Source: Pseudomonadota bacterium
GTDB lineage: Bacteria > Pseudomonadota > Gammaproteobacteria > Eutrophobiales > Eutrophobiaceae
DNA length: 64,000 nucleotides
Assembly (NCBI GenBank): GCA_013112535.1
Contig: JABFGI010000008.1
Location: forward strand, 85,433-149,432
Direction: 5' to 3'
The notes beneath the pieces were generated by a model that saw only the letters and a list, made by a program, of their open reading frames with translations, was not told where the DNA came from and did not search any database. Below, in pieces: positions 44,040 through 53,813 of the stretch; position 1 is the stretch's first letter; every line of letters begins with the position of its first letter. The translations under genes and the position numbers were made by a program.

Positions 44040-44396
44040 ATGAATACTTCAACAAAGGCACTGCTATTATCTGCTTTAGTCTATCCTGGAGCAGGACATT
44101 TTTATCTCAAGAAACCAGTTCAGGGTATTTTATTTTCGGCTATTACATCGGTGTGCCTGTATTTTTTACTGGTGACTGTTGTAAAAATGGCGCAAGAAAT
44201 CAGTGACAAAATTCTAAGTGGAGAGATTTCGGTTGATGTAATTGAGCTTACGGAAGCAATATTAAAAATACTGGAAGATAGCGGAATTCACCAGATTAAC
44301 GTGACTACTATAGCGCTTTTAGTTTGCTGGCTGCTCAGTATCTTTGATTCTTACCGGCTTGGTCGCCGGGGAGGCAGGAAATTAGAAGGGATTTAG
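44040..44396 (+). CDS. Small membrane protein (TM2-like)
   Basis: 118 aa. ALLLSALVYPGAGHFYLKKPVQGILFSAITSVCLYFLLV and the C-terminal LLVCWLLSIFDSYRLGRRGGRK are the two halves of a TM2/DUF6677-like pattern (PGAGHFY...W..SI.D.YRLG), split by a 45-residue acidic segment. Function unknown. No clear ribosome site. Confidence 0.72.
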   Translation: MNTSTKALLLSALVYPGAGHFYLKKPVQGILFSAITSVCLYFLLVTVVKMAQEISDKILSGEISVDVIELTEAILKILEDSGIHQINVTTIALLVCWLLSIFDSYRLGRRGGRKLEGI

Positions 44397-44422
44397 CAAG
44401 CAGACTTCGATTTTCAGATAAA

Positions 44423-44450
44423 AAAAAGCCTCGCATTCGCGAGGCTTTTT
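44423..44450. terminator. Bidirectional terminator before csp
   Basis: GCCTCGC-ATTC-GCGAGGC, flanked by A7 and T5, between the convergent membrane-protein and cold-shock genes. Confidence 0.92.
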
Positions 44451-44479
44451 ACCATTCTTTGAAAAAGTCTGGTGATTAC

Positions 44480-44683
44480 TTATTGAGCAGTTACGTTTAC
44501 TGCACTTGGACCTTTTGGACCTTGTTCAGTGTCAAAAGTAACACTTTGTCCTTCAGCTAATGATTTGAAACCTTCAGCGTTGATAGCACTGTGATGTACG
44601 AATACATCAGAACTGCCATCAGAAGGAGAAATAAAACCAAAACCTTTACTATCGTTAAACCATTTTACTGTACCTGTAGCCAT
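44480..44683 (-). CDS. csp: Cold-shock-like protein (CspA family)
   Basis: 67 aa OB-fold RNA chaperone: [16 protein letters not shown] (RNP1, 5-20) and [10 protein letters not shown] (RNP2, 25-34), ending AVNVTAQ. The acidic, Lys-poor form is as usual for CspA-type proteins. AGAGGTAAC precedes the ATG. Cold regulation is not shown directly. Confidence 0.95.
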   Translation of the reverse strand: MATGTVKWFNDSKGFGFISPSDGSSDVFVHHSAINAEGFKSLAEGQSVTFDTEQGPKGPSAVNVTAQ

Positions 44684-45019
44684 TTCTAGTTACCTCTATA
44701 ATAATTAATAAACAATGTATTAGCTGCATAATGTTGACGCAGAATGACGGAAGGGCTGCTGTAATACACTGCAAGGAACTACCGGTACCGCTACAAAAAC
44801 TGCTAATGCTTTAACCATATAACAATCTTTCTTGAAATGCTATATCTAAACCTGACTTAGACGAAATTGGTCATATAAAACAGATATTAATCAACTATTC
44901 CTTCCCTTTTTAGTTTAAAGAATTTATGTAATTTGCCGATATTTCATTAATAGAGTTTTAGATTTCAGTAAATTTCAACAGACTATGCTGCAACACAGCA
45001 TTATTAAAGGAGCGCCGGT
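44684..45019. other. Divergent control region of csp and the PilB-like gene
   Basis: 336 bp without a gene. A long csp leader is likely. TGCTG-CAACA-CAGCA (44989-45003) is a small hairpin close to the ATPase gene's ribosome site (AAAGGAG). No promoter could be fixed. Confidence 0.4.
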
Positions 45020-47353
45020 ATGGCGGCATCAGAAAAAATAGTTTCTCTACAAAATCTGGATAATGTTATCGATTTACCGCCGCCACCTATCTTCATGGAT
45101 GCGGATAATGAGCAGCTGCAAAATGCTGATATCGAATTACATTGCATGAATGGCAGTGTACTGGACGGAAAATTACACACGCTCGATGGTACGAAACAAC
45201 TTATACATTTTGTTTCTGTGACACAAACAAAAATGGAAATATTAAGCTTTGATGAGGTCAGGTTCATTCTGTTTAAAGCAGAGTTGAATTATGTGGAAGA
45301 CGACAAAAATACTTCCTCTCTGGAAAATCACCATCAAAAACAACCCTATAAAATTACCTTTGCCGATGGGAAAGAATTTATCGGGAATTCTGCTGTAACC
45401 ATGATTGATGATATTGGTGTTAATTTTTTTAAGGTCAATAAGGATGACGTTTCCACCAGAATTTTTATTCCAAAATCTGCCATAGCTGATTTTGAAGTCG
45501 GAGCTCAAATAGGCACGATTTTAAAAGCGAATGAAAGCCTGACGGATGAAGGTCTTAAACAGGGTCTGGATGAACAAAATAAAAAGAGAAGTAGACCGCT
45601 TGGTGAATACCTTAAGGATAAAGGAATTGTAACGGAATCTGATCTGGAAAAAGTGCTTCAACAACAAAAGGAAACAAGTGAATTTCCAAAAGTCAGATTA
45701 GGTGAACTCCTGATTTCGGAAGGATTGATAACAGAAATAGATCTGGAAGAAGCCTTGGGTCTTCAAAAAACTGACAGGGAACGCAAGCTAGGCGATATCC
45801 TCATCGATATTGGTGCAACTACACAAGATGCTGTGCATTCAGCATTGGCAAGTAAACTTGGTTTGCCTTTTGTGAAGTTGAGGGAGTTTAGTGTTGATAT
45901 TGATGTGCTTGATCATATTCCGGTGTTGATTGCAAAAAAAGAACAGGCTATGCCATTAATGATGTCAGGCAATAGATTAGTTGTTGCCGTTCCTGATCCC
46001 ACACGTAGTGACGTTAGTCAGATACTGAGTTTTGTTGCTAATAAACATATAGAAATCGTTATCTCAACACCGGATGACATTGATTGGGCAATCAATGAAT
46101 TTTATGGCAATAACATTGATATTAACGTAGCTCAAATTGAATCAGAACTGTTAACAAGTTCGAATATTACAGAGAATAATGACGATCTTGAAAAAATGGC
46201 AAATGAAAAGCCGATTGTTCGTTTGGTTCAGAATCTTATTATAGAAAGTGTCAATAGAGGTGCTTCCGATATTCATATTCGTCCTTTGTCTGGCGGTGTA
46301 CAAGTACTTTTTAGAATTCACGGAAAATTAACCCTGATTAAAAATTTCAGCAAAAGTTTATTATCAGCCATAGTGAGCCGAATAAAAGTTATTTCCAGAA
46401 TGGATATTGCCCAACGCCGTTTACCGCAAGACGGCAGGGTGCAAATGACGTTTAATGATGAAAAAGTAGATATGCGTGTGTCAACCATGCCAACGGTTGA
46501 AGGTGAAAGTGTTGTTATAAGGTTACTGGCAAGTGCAGCGACTTTAAAACCTGTCGAAGAATTGGGGTTTAACGAGAAGGATACAGAAGGTTTTCTGGAA
46601 TTATTAAACCGTGGAGCGGGTATGATCTTAGTTACTGGTCCAACCAGTTCGGGTAAATCAACAACCTTATATTCAGCTTTAAACGTATTAAAGAAAATGA
46701 ACGTTAATATTATAACGGTTGAAGACCCGGTTGAGATCCGCCTTGATGGTCTGGAACAGGTGCAGGTGTTAAATGAAATAGGTATGAATTTTGGTCGTGC
46801 TTTGAGAAATATATTACGACATGATCCCGATGTAATTATGATCGGAGAAATACGAGATGAAGAAACCGCAGATATAGCGTTTAAAGCAGCACAAACGGGT
46901 CATTTAGTCTTAAGCACATTACATACAAATAGTGCGGCTGACACAATTGTAAGATTAAAAGAAATGAACGTTGAGCCATATACAATTGCCTCATCATTAC
47001 TCGGCATTGTCGCTCAGAGATTAATTGCAAAAAATTGTGAGCATTGTCGAATAAATGAGGACGTTTCCTCTGTTGTCAGGCAGTTAATGAGTATAAGTTC
47101 GGATGAAAAGTTTTATATTAGTCAAGGATGTGATATTTGTGGGAATAGTGGTGTAACCGGTCGTGTGCCTGCCTATGAGTTTTTGAAAGTAACAGAACAG
47201 ATACAGAATAATATTCTAACAAATGCGCCATCACTGGAATTAAATCAAACTGCAGAATTAGAGGGTATGCAATCGATTGTCCAATGTGCTTTAGGCTACG
47301 CCAGAAATGGCGATGCCTCGATCGCAGATGTACATCGAATATTTGTGTCCTAA
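45020..47353 (+). CDS. GspE/PilB-family ATPase with unusual N-terminal barrels
   Basis: 777 aa. The C-terminal half is a full type II secretion/type IV pilus ATPase: Walker A GPTSSGKST (540-548), Asp box ITVEDPVE, Walker B DPDVIMIGEIRD, His box LVLSTLHTN, and a CEHC/CDIC zinc site. Residues 170-290 hold two or three MshEN-type helical repeats (LGEYLKDKGIVTESDLEKVL, LGELLISEGLITEIDLEEAL, LGDILIDIG). Residues 35-160 look like two small beta-barrels. No pilin or secretin genes are near. Confidence 0.9.
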   Translation: MAASEKIVSLQNLDNVIDLPPPPIFMDADNEQLQNADIELHCMNGSVLDGKLHTLDGTKQLIHFVSVTQTKMEILSFDEVRFILFKAELNYVEDDKNTSSLENHHQKQPYKITFADGKEFIGNSAVTMIDDIGVNFFKVNKDDVSTRIFIPKSAIADFEVGAQIGTILKANESLTDEGLKQGLDEQNKKRSRPLGEYLKDKGIVTESDLEKVLQQQKETSEFPKVRLGELLISEGLITEIDLEEALGLQKTDRERKLGDILIDIGATTQDAVHSALASKLGLPFVKLREFSVDIDVLDHIPVLIAKKEQAMPLMMSGNRLVVAVPDPTRSDVSQILSFVANKHIEIVISTPDDIDWAINEFYGNNIDINVAQIESELLTSSNITENNDDLEKMANEKPIVRLVQNLIIESVNRGASDIHIRPLSGGVQVLFRIHGKLTLIKNFSKSLLSAIVSRIKVISRMDIAQRRLPQDGRVQMTFNDEKVDMRVSTMPTVEGESVVIRLLASAATLKPVEELGFNEKDTEGFLELLNRGAGMILVTGPTSSGKSTTLYSALNVLKKMNVNIITVEDPVEIRLDGLEQVQVLNEIGMNFGRALRNILRHDPDVIMIGEIRDEETADIAFKAAQTGHLVLSTLHTNSAADTIVRLKEMNVEPYTIASSLLGIVAQRLIAKNCEHCRINEDVSSVVRQLMSISSDEKFYISQGCDICGNSGVTGRVPAYEFLKVTEQIQNNILTNAPSLELNQTAELEGMQSIVQCALGYARNGDASIADVHRIFVS

Positions 47354-47470
47354 ACAAGTTTTTTTATTTCTTCTGTTCTTCTTCCATCTTTAACATGAAT
47401 TATCTATAAAGATAAAATACAATCCTGTTTTGATGTATTCTTGTTTCTTTAGATAACAGGAAAGATGCAT

Positions 47471-47899
47471 ATGATAAAAAAAACTGGAGTTTTATTTATA
47501 GTATGTACATTAATCTTTTGTTCCGGTTGCGCAAATTCTGAAGTATTAACGGAGGCTGATGTGGAGTGCCCGGATTCACCAAACTGTGTTTCCAGTAAGG
47601 CGGCAAAGCCTGAGCATTTTATTGAGCCCTTTACCTTTGAAGATACTCATGGTGAGGCTATGAAGCGGCTTAAATCGGCGTTACTTAATGAAAAAAGAAC
47701 AACAATAGTCTCGGAGAAAGATGACTATTTACATGCTGAGATACGTAGTTTTATTTTTCGTTTTGTTGATGATGTTGAGTTCACTTTATTAGTCGAAGAA
47801 GGTGTGATTCATCTGCGTTCTTCATCCCGAACAGGTTATTCAGATTTCGGTGTTAACCGACGGCGTATGGAAAGAATTCGTAAAAGATTTCAAAAATAA
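47471..47899 (+). CDS. DUF1499 lipoprotein
   Basis: 142 aa. Lipobox FCSGC; then the DUF1499 hallmark CPDSPNCVSS, and the RTTIVSEKDDYLHAEIRSFIFRFVDDVEFTL and HLRSSSRTGYSDFGVNRRRMERIRKRF stretches. Function unknown for the family. ATG 47471 has better spacing from AGGAAAG than ATG 47465. Confidence 0.9.
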   Translation: MIKKTGVLFIVCTLIFCSGCANSEVLTEADVECPDSPNCVSSKAAKPEHFIEPFTFEDTHGEAMKRLKSALLNEKRTTIVSEKDDYLHAEIRSFIFRFVDDVEFTLLVEEGVIHLRSSSRTGYSDFGVNRRRMERIRKRFQK

Positions 47900-47951
47900 A
47901 ATTATCTGTTTAATGATGATGTTTTTTTGAGCTAAGCAGTAAAGATAATGA

Positions 47952-49688
47952 TTAATTTGCTTTACGTACTTTTTCTTCCAATTTGATTACATCAGCATGA
48001 TAAACATACTTGTTTTTACCTAATTCTTTGGCTTTATAAAGAGCTTTATCAGCTCGAAGCAAAACATCATCAATACTAATGCTATGATTGCTTGATTCAA
48101 TGACTATCCCTATTGATGCGCCAATTCTATTTTTACTCCCATGAATTGGGACTATCTTCATGATTTTATCGATTAAACGTTGTGCCGCCAGAGTGACATC
48201 ACTTTCTGTTTTAGGTGCGTAAAGAACCAGTACAAATTCGTCGCCACCGATGCGAGCGATAATATCTGTTTCACGGAGTTCTGATATCAAAATATCAGAA
48301 ACAGATTGTAAAAGCTTATCTCCGATAGCATGACCATAAGTGTCATTAATAGTTTTGAAATTATCAAGATCCATCATAAATGTCGCTATAATTTCATTTT
48401 TTCTTTTCATAATAGCAACAAGTTCTGAATAACGGCGTTCTAATTGAACTCGATTTGCCAGACCTGTCAAATTGTCTGTCATTGCCAGTTGACGCAGTTT
48501 TTCTTCAGCCATAGAACGTTCAATTTCGTGTTGTTTGAATATTTCAAATGCGGATTCAAGTTGACCTATCTCATTATCCTTATATAGTTTTTTTGATATA
48601 TTCACTTCCAGATCGCCTTCTGATAACCGTTTTAGTGCATGGGATACGTTTTGAACCGGCTTTATGACATAAAACTTGATAATAAAATTAAATAAAACGA
48701 TTAAACTCGTAAGAAAAATGAAATGAATAATAGTAAATATTGATTGCTCCCTTTCCATATAATTAATCAAGTTTGCAACAGATGTTGCTCTTTTTTCTAT
48801 TTGTTCTATTTTTTCTGATTCCAGTAATTCAAAACCACGTAATGCAATCGAGTCATCAATGATGACGATGTTATCTATTTCTTCAGCAGTAAGGTTTTTT
48901 TGAGTTTTTTCTTTAATAATATCGATGTTATGTTCATATTTTTCGATCGTGTATTGAATATCTTCAATTGCTATTCGTTCGCCCAATTCAGGGTCAAGTT
49001 CAAGGTACTCTCTGATAGTAGATTTGATTTCTCCAATGATATTTAATGTTGCTGTATATTCATTTTCATCTTCAAGAAGTAGATAGCGTTTATAAGACTG
49101 GATCATGCCGTTAATCCCTATTAATGAACGCATCTTCACAGACAGGTTGAATTTTTTACTGATGGATTCTGGTGATTGATTTAAAAGCTCTTCGCCTAAA
49201 CGTATCAATGCACGGTCCACTCTTATGAAGTCTAGATTATCAACCGTTTTTTCAATTGCGCTGCTAGTTAAATTATTATCAATACCATTTTTTATGGTTA
49301 ATAGGTTTTCGCTTATATCATCTAGAAAAATGCTAATGTCTTCGAGAGAAGCACGTTCTCCTTCAGATTTTGATAATCGTTTTAAATCTTCAATAATTGA
49401 TTTTACATAACCATATGACTTCCATGATTGTCGTTCGAGCGTATCTGTTTTTCTTATGATGTAATTATGATAAACGTGAATTAAACCGCCATAACCAAGT
49501 GCACCTATTAAGTGAGCACGAAGTCGAACTCGCTCACTTTGATAGCCTCGATAGTAATCCCATTCATTTTCAAGGTCGTAAAGTTCTTTTTCATGATACT
49601 TTGATTGCAATACGCTAAAACACGCGTATATGGCAAGAATAAAGGTAATAATTATTGATAATGAGCGTAGTTTTATATTGGAAAGCAT
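47952..49688 (-). CDS. Membrane-bound diguanylate cyclase with HAMP domain
   Basis: 578 aa. N-terminal helix (about 11-26), a long helical periplasmic sensor (30-310), a second membrane helix (FTIIHFIFLTSLIVLFNFIIKFYV), HAMP (about 340-395), and a GGDEF domain with the active-site GGDEF at 481-485. The DNLTGLANRVQLERRY and ADKALYKAKELGKNKY motifs are intact, so c-di-GMP synthesis is expected. The sensor ligand is unknown. Confidence 0.92.
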   Translation of the reverse strand: MLSNIKLRSLSIIITFILAIYACFSVLQSKYHEKELYDLENEWDYYRGYQSERVRLRAHLIGALGYGGLIHVYHNYIIRKTDTLERQSWKSYGYVKSIIEDLKRLSKSEGERASLEDISIFLDDISENLLTIKNGIDNNLTSSAIEKTVDNLDFIRVDRALIRLGEELLNQSPESISKKFNLSVKMRSLIGINGMIQSYKRYLLLEDENEYTATLNIIGEIKSTIREYLELDPELGERIAIEDIQYTIEKYEHNIDIIKEKTQKNLTAEEIDNIVIIDDSIALRGFELLESEKIEQIEKRATSVANLINYMEREQSIFTIIHFIFLTSLIVLFNFIIKFYVIKPVQNVSHALKRLSEGDLEVNISKKLYKDNEIGQLESAFEIFKQHEIERSMAEEKLRQLAMTDNLTGLANRVQLERRYSELVAIMKRKNEIIATFMMDLDNFKTINDTYGHAIGDKLLQSVSDILISELRETDIIARIGGDEFVLVLYAPKTESDVTLAAQRLIDKIMKIVPIHGSKNRIGASIGIVIESSNHSISIDDVLLRADKALYKAKELGKNKYVYHADVIKLEEKVRKAN

Positions 49689-49897
49689 ACTGAATTTCCA
49701 TTTACACGTTTAAACGATAGTCTCTATATCGGCTTATTTTTATGATTCTTTAGCGGCATATATTGAAAAGCAGGTAAATCTCGAGCATATAAGATCTTAA
49801 TTTATATCAAAAAATACTTATTTTTCTGATATTCACCAATTTTGATATCTTCTATAATTACTTTATTTTTTCATACATAAAACTATCAGGAGTGCAG

Positions 49898-50464
49898 ATG
49901 CCTAAAGCAAGTGAACTTAAACGCGGAACGGTTGTTGAAATTAATGGTGTGCCGCATGCAGTCAAACAAATTGAAGCGAAAAGCCCTTCTTCCCGTGGTG
50001 CATCTACTTTATATAAGGTCCGTTTTACTAATCTGCAAACGGGGCAGAAACTGGATGAATCGTATAAAAGCGATGATTTCCTGAAAGAAGCAGATTGTGT
50101 GCGTCAATCTGTGCAGTATTCCTACAAAGATGGTGATAATTATATCTTCATGAATTCAGATGATTATTCTCAATATGAAGTGAGTGCTGAAAACCTTGAT
50201 GATCAAGCTGGTTACATAAGCGAAGGTATGGAAGGTCTTTCTGCCATGATTATGGATGGCGTTTTGATCAGTGTTGAATTACCACAATCAGTCGATATGG
50301 AAATAGTCGATACTGTACCTGCGCTTAAAGGAGCAACTGCGACAGGGCGAACCAAACCGGCAATCTTAACAACCGGACTGGAAGTTCAGGTGCCTGAATA
50401 TATCGAAGTGGGTGAAATGATCAAAATCAATACTGGCACCGGCAAGTTTATGTCTCGTGCCTAG
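49898..50464 (+). CDS. efpL: Elongation factor P-like protein EfpL (YeiP)
   Basis: 188 aa. A three-domain EF-P paralog; the loop tip reads AKSPSSRGASTLYK with Arg33 where EF-P has the modified Lys, which is the YeiP/EfpL signature. Domains II and III are complete (EFP_C end GEMIKINTGTGKFMSRA). EfpL rescues ribosomes stalled at proline-rich and related motifs. ATG 49898 follows AGGAGTGCAG. A decayed transporter gene follows 21 bp downstream. Confidence 0.93.
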   Translation: MPKASELKRGTVVEINGVPHAVKQIEAKSPSSRGASTLYKVRFTNLQTGQKLDESYKSDDFLKEADCVRQSVQYSYKDGDNYIFMNSDDYSQYEVSAENLDDQAGYISEGMEGLSAMIMDGVLISVELPQSVDMEIVDTVPALKGATATGRTKPAILTTGLEVQVPEYIEVGEMIKINTGTGKFMSRA

Positions 50465-50485
50465 TTTGTTCTGATCATTAGCAAT

Positions 50486-51030
50486 ATGACTTCTTTTAAA
50501 TCGTTCCGAAACAATCCGCAAATGCTTTTGCTGGCAATGGCCTTTGTCATGCCACTTGCTTTCTCGGTATGGAATGCCTTACTCAATAATTTTGTTATCG
50601 ATAAAGTACAATTTAGCGGTGCTGAAATCAGTATTTTACAAAGCATACGTGAAGTCCCCGGTTTTTTGTCGTTTACCGCTATTTTTATTATGTTGATACT
50701 AAAAGAACAAATCTTTGTCCTGATTTCATTAGCATTAATGTCAATAGGTGTTGCCATAATCGGTTGGTTTCCTTTTGAAATAGGGTTGTATTGCACAACA
50801 GTATTAATGTCGATTGGCTTTCATTATATTGAAACAGTAAACCAGTCATTGTCCCTGCAATGGCGATAGCGATGGAGACCTATTTACAGAAAATAGCTGA
50901 TCCAAAAGACTTGGACTCAACTGCCGGCGTTAGTTTTACCATTAATCATATTGCTGCTGTTGTTATTCCGGCGATATCTGGAAATGAAGTTATACGAAAT
51001 CATTTCAGATGGGCGAATGAAAGTACATAA
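50486..51030 (+). pseudogene. MFS transporter remnant with internal deletion
   Basis: Frame one (50486-50869) codes the first three to four helices (NNPQMLLLAMAFVMPLAFSVWNALLNNF ... VLMSIGFHYIETVNQSLSLQ). At the next codons the frame shifts into MAIAMETYLQKIADPKDLDSTAGVSFTINHIAAVVIP (from 50860), which in intact relatives is near the C-terminus. It then ends in unrelated residues at 51030. About 190 residues are missing at the junction and the last helix is lost. Confidence 0.85.
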
Positions 51031-51669
51031 ATGAGTGACGCTAATACCGTTGTTGTACTGGATTTTGAAACGACAGGACTTTCTCCTGACTATGGTGATC
51101 GTGCTATTGAAATTGGTGCTGTGCGCATTGAGAATGGAAAAATAGTCGAACGTTTTCAGAAGTTGATGAATCCAGGCCAGCGTATTAGTCGCTTTATAGA
51201 AGATTATACCGGTATTACGAATGCCATGTTAAAAGATGCTCCTCCATGCAGGGAAGTTATGAATGAATTTGCTGATTTTATTGAAGATTTCAATCTGGTT
51301 GCATACAATGCATCTTTTGATAAACGTTTTCTTGATGCAGAATTGAAAAAGATTTCTAGAGTTTATACAGGTCAATTTGTTTGTTCCATGTTGATGGCAA
51401 GGAGGATATATCAACATGCCCCTAATCATAAACTAGGTACGTTGGTAAAGTACGTGAATATTCCTGGCGAAGGTCCTTTTCACAGGGCATTGTATGATTC
51501 TGAAATGACGGCTCAACTTTGGTTGGCAATGCTAAATAATATTAGTGACCAGTATGATATTAAATCACTAACATTTTCGTTAACACAGAAGTTAGCGAAA
51601 ACACCTAAAAATAATGTTGAGAAATTATTACTGAGTGTGCTATCAGAAGTGCAGGGTGATTTACAATAA
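51031..51669 (+). CDS. DEDDh-type 3'-5' exonuclease (DnaQ-like)
   Basis: 212 aa. Exo I motif VVLDFETTG (D11, E13), Exo II YNASFDKRFLD and Exo III HRALYDSEMTAQL give the DEDDh set. Resembles the epsilon subunit of Pol III and related stand-alone nucleases. No polymerase or UvrC fusion. The start overlaps the end of the decayed MFS gene (TAAATG) and has no strong ribosome site. Confidence 0.9.
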   Translation: MSDANTVVVLDFETTGLSPDYGDRAIEIGAVRIENGKIVERFQKLMNPGQRISRFIEDYTGITNAMLKDAPPCREVMNEFADFIEDFNLVAYNASFDKRFLDAELKKISRVYTGQFVCSMLMARRIYQHAPNHKLGTLVKYVNIPGEGPFHRALYDSEMTAQLWLAMLNNISDQYDIKSLTFSLTQKLAKTPKNNVEKLLLSVLSEVQGDLQ

Positions 51670-51689
51670 TCTCCCTGCACTTTATATAA

Positions 51690-52223
51690 TTATTCTGTTT
51701 CTCTTCCTATATCCCATTTTTCAATATTAACTTCTACAATTTCACCAGAAGTTGCATCTACTTCAACTTTATAGGTGACACCCGGGCTTTCCCAGATATC
51801 AAATTCATAAGAAGCCGCACCATTTGCTTCAATCTCATACTCAGTGTGTACAACCTTGCCTGGATAGAGTGCTGTTGCTGTTTGGGCTGCTGTTTTTTCG
51901 TTTACTTTCATTTTTTTCTTGAACAACGGATCGGAAGCGGACTCTACTTCACGTTCTATTTCATAAATAGTGCCGCTCGCTTCATCACACATTAATTCCC
52001 ACTCAACGCCATTTTCATCATTCACTTCTATTTCAAAAGTTTTTACACCTTTTTCGGTAAGCGTGAGATATTCAAGTTTTCCGTAATAGCCTTTTTTTAA
52101 CTTGGAGGCCTCTTTTAAACATTTGTGCAGGCCGCCACCGTGACCATGACCGTGTCCAGCCAGACTTGATTGAGAAATCGTTATTAATGATAACGCGATG
52201 ATCAGTGTGGATAATTTTTTCAT
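51690..52223 (-). CDS. Secreted PepSY-domain protein
   Basis: 177 aa. Signal peptide (1-22, SLA), a short GHGHGHGGGLH metal-binding-like stretch, and two PepSY-type repeats, about 35-95 (KGVKTFEIEVNDENGVEWELMCDEASGTIYEIE) and 105-170 (ASYEFDIWESPGVTYKVEVDATSGEIVEV). PepSY proteins often inhibit proteases or sense ligands. GGGAGA precedes the ATG. Confidence 0.85.
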   Translation of the reverse strand: MKKLSTLIIALSLITISQSSLAGHGHGHGGGLHKCLKEASKLKKGYYGKLEYLTLTEKGVKTFEIEVNDENGVEWELMCDEASGTIYEIEREVESASDPLFKKKMKVNEKTAAQTATALYPGKVVHTEYEIEANGAASYEFDIWESPGVTYKVEVDATSGEIVEVNIEKWDIGRETE

Positions 52224-52335
52224 TACTTATATCTCCCTGGATAATATAAAATATTGTAGCGTAGTGATATTCTAACAAAGATATAACTTATTTATTATTG
52301 TTTTGGGTTAAATTATTTTAGTATGAAAGGTGAAT

Positions 52336-52758
52336 ATGTTAATTGAAACGAGTTCTTCAGGTCATCTATCCATCCCGGATGATGAGATTGAGTTAACAGC
52401 TATCCGGGCACAAGGTGCAGGCGGGCAAAACGTTAATAAAGTTTCTTCGGCTATACATCTTCGTTTTGATATTAATACATCATCGTTACCTGAAAATGTT
52501 AAACAACGATTATTGAACCTTCGAGATCGTCGTATTAATAATGAGGGTATTGTTGTCATTAAAGCTCAACAGCATCGCACACAGAAAAAAAACAGGAATG
52601 ATGCGTTAGAACGTTTACAGGAATTAATTCTAAAAGCGTCAGTGGAACAAAAAGCAAGACGACCAACCAAACCAAGTAAGAATGCGAAAAAAAAACGACT
52701 CGATAGTAAAACTCAAAGAGGCAGAACCAAGGCGTTGCGGGGAAAAGTAACGGAATAA
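52336..52758 (+). CDS. arfB: Alternative ribosome-rescue factor ArfB
   Basis: 140 aa peptidyl-tRNA hydrolase of the YaeJ/ICT1 group: GAGGQNVNKVSSAIHLRF with GGQ at 29-31, and a basic C-terminal tail (RPTKPSKNAKKKRLDSKTQRGRTKALRGK) that enters the mRNA channel of stalled ribosomes. Too short for RF1/RF2 (no codon-recognition domains). ATG 52336 follows AAAGGTG. Confidence 0.93.
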   Translation: MLIETSSSGHLSIPDDEIELTAIRAQGAGGQNVNKVSSAIHLRFDINTSSLPENVKQRLLNLRDRRINNEGIVVIKAQQHRTQKKNRNDALERLQELILKASVEQKARRPTKPSKNAKKKRLDSKTQRGRTKALRGKVTE

Positions 52759-52787
52759 ATAAACTGTGAGTAAAAAAGAGACAGGAT

Positions 52788-53372
52788 ATGAACGATAAAA
52801 TAAAAGAATTATTGGATCAAATATCTGACATTGAAGATGAAATTGAGAAAGTCATCAATGAACAACAAGAACAGATACTTTATTTTTATGAAGATGGAAA
52901 AATAAAATTTAAAGAAGGCATAGAAGACGCACACAAAAAACTAAAGAAAACCTTATTACGCTATATTCTAGACAGTAAGTTACGTAATATTTTATCCGCA
53001 CCTTTTATTTACAGTATGATTATTCCCTTTGTAATGCTCGATATTTCTATAAGTCTGTATCAGACAATTTGTTTCAGGCTATATAGAATAAACGAAGTAA
53101 ATCGCTCTGCTTATATTGTTATTGATCGTTATCAATTAAAACATTTAAACAGCATCGAACGATTTAACTGTATTTATTGTGGTTATGGTAATGGCGTAAT
53201 TAATTATGCGAGAGAAGTGGCTGCTCGAACAGAACAATATTGGTGTCCGATAAAGCATGCCAGAAAAGTGATCGGCAGGCATTCAAGGTATAATGACTTT
53301 ATCGATTATGGAGATGCAGAAAACTATCATGAACGTCTTGCTGAATATCGTCAGAAGTTAGGTAGTAATTAA
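52788..53372 (+). CDS. Conserved membrane-associated protein of unknown function
   Basis: 194 aa. A charged coiled-coil N-terminus (1-60), one or two hydrophobic segments (about 66-92: LSAPFIYSMIIPFVMLDISISLYQTI), then a soluble part with CIYCGYGNGVINYAREVAARTEQYWCPIKHARK, whose three Cys and nearby His suggest a metal site. The same arrangement occurs in uncharacterised gammaproteobacterial proteins. AGGAT precedes the ATG. Confidence 0.72.
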   Translation: MNDKIKELLDQISDIEDEIEKVINEQQEQILYFYEDGKIKFKEGIEDAHKKLKKTLLRYILDSKLRNILSAPFIYSMIIPFVMLDISISLYQTICFRLYRINEVNRSAYIVIDRYQLKHLNSIERFNCIYCGYGNGVINYAREVAARTEQYWCPIKHARKVIGRHSRYNDFIDYGDAENYHERLAEYRQKLGSN

Positions 53373-53489
53373 AGTGCGTTTTAAATAAATCGATTTCTCC
53401 AGTTTGGCCGTCGTCACCATCAATTTCTGAATCTATGATTATAGTGTTAACATTACGCGAGATGGTAAAGAGAAGAGTGAGGTAATGTT

Positions 53490-53813
53490 GTGCAACATCT
53501 CTACAAACAAATATATGCCGATCCTGAATTTCATGAGTTGGAAGATAAGAGAGGGCGATTTAGTTGGTGCCTGGCCAGTATTGTCTTGCTTACCTATTTC
53601 AGTTTTATTCTTATCATAGCGTTTGCTCCACAAGTATTTGCAACCCCGGTTTTTGAAAACAGTATTATTACCTGGGGAATACCAGTCGGTTTATTTGTCA
53701 TATTACTTAGTTTTGTTTTGACTGGTATTTATGTCTATCGAGCGAATAGAGAATTTGATCGATTAACGAAAGATATTATCGAACATGCGAAGAAGATCCA
53801 TAATGAAAAATAG
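53490..53813 (+). CDS. DUF485 membrane protein (YjcH type)
   Basis: 107 aa with two transmembrane helices (about 28-50 and 63-85). [29 protein letters not shown] and [31 protein letters not shown] are the DUF485 pattern. It is regularly found just upstream of an acetate permease (actP), as here with an 11-bp overlap. GTG start with a GAGGT site. Confidence 0.92.
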   Translation: MQHLYKQIYADPEFHELEDKRGRFSWCLASIVLLTYFSFILIIAFAPQVFATPVFENSIITWGIPVGLFVILLSFVLTGIYVYRANREFDRLTKDIIEHAKKIHNEK

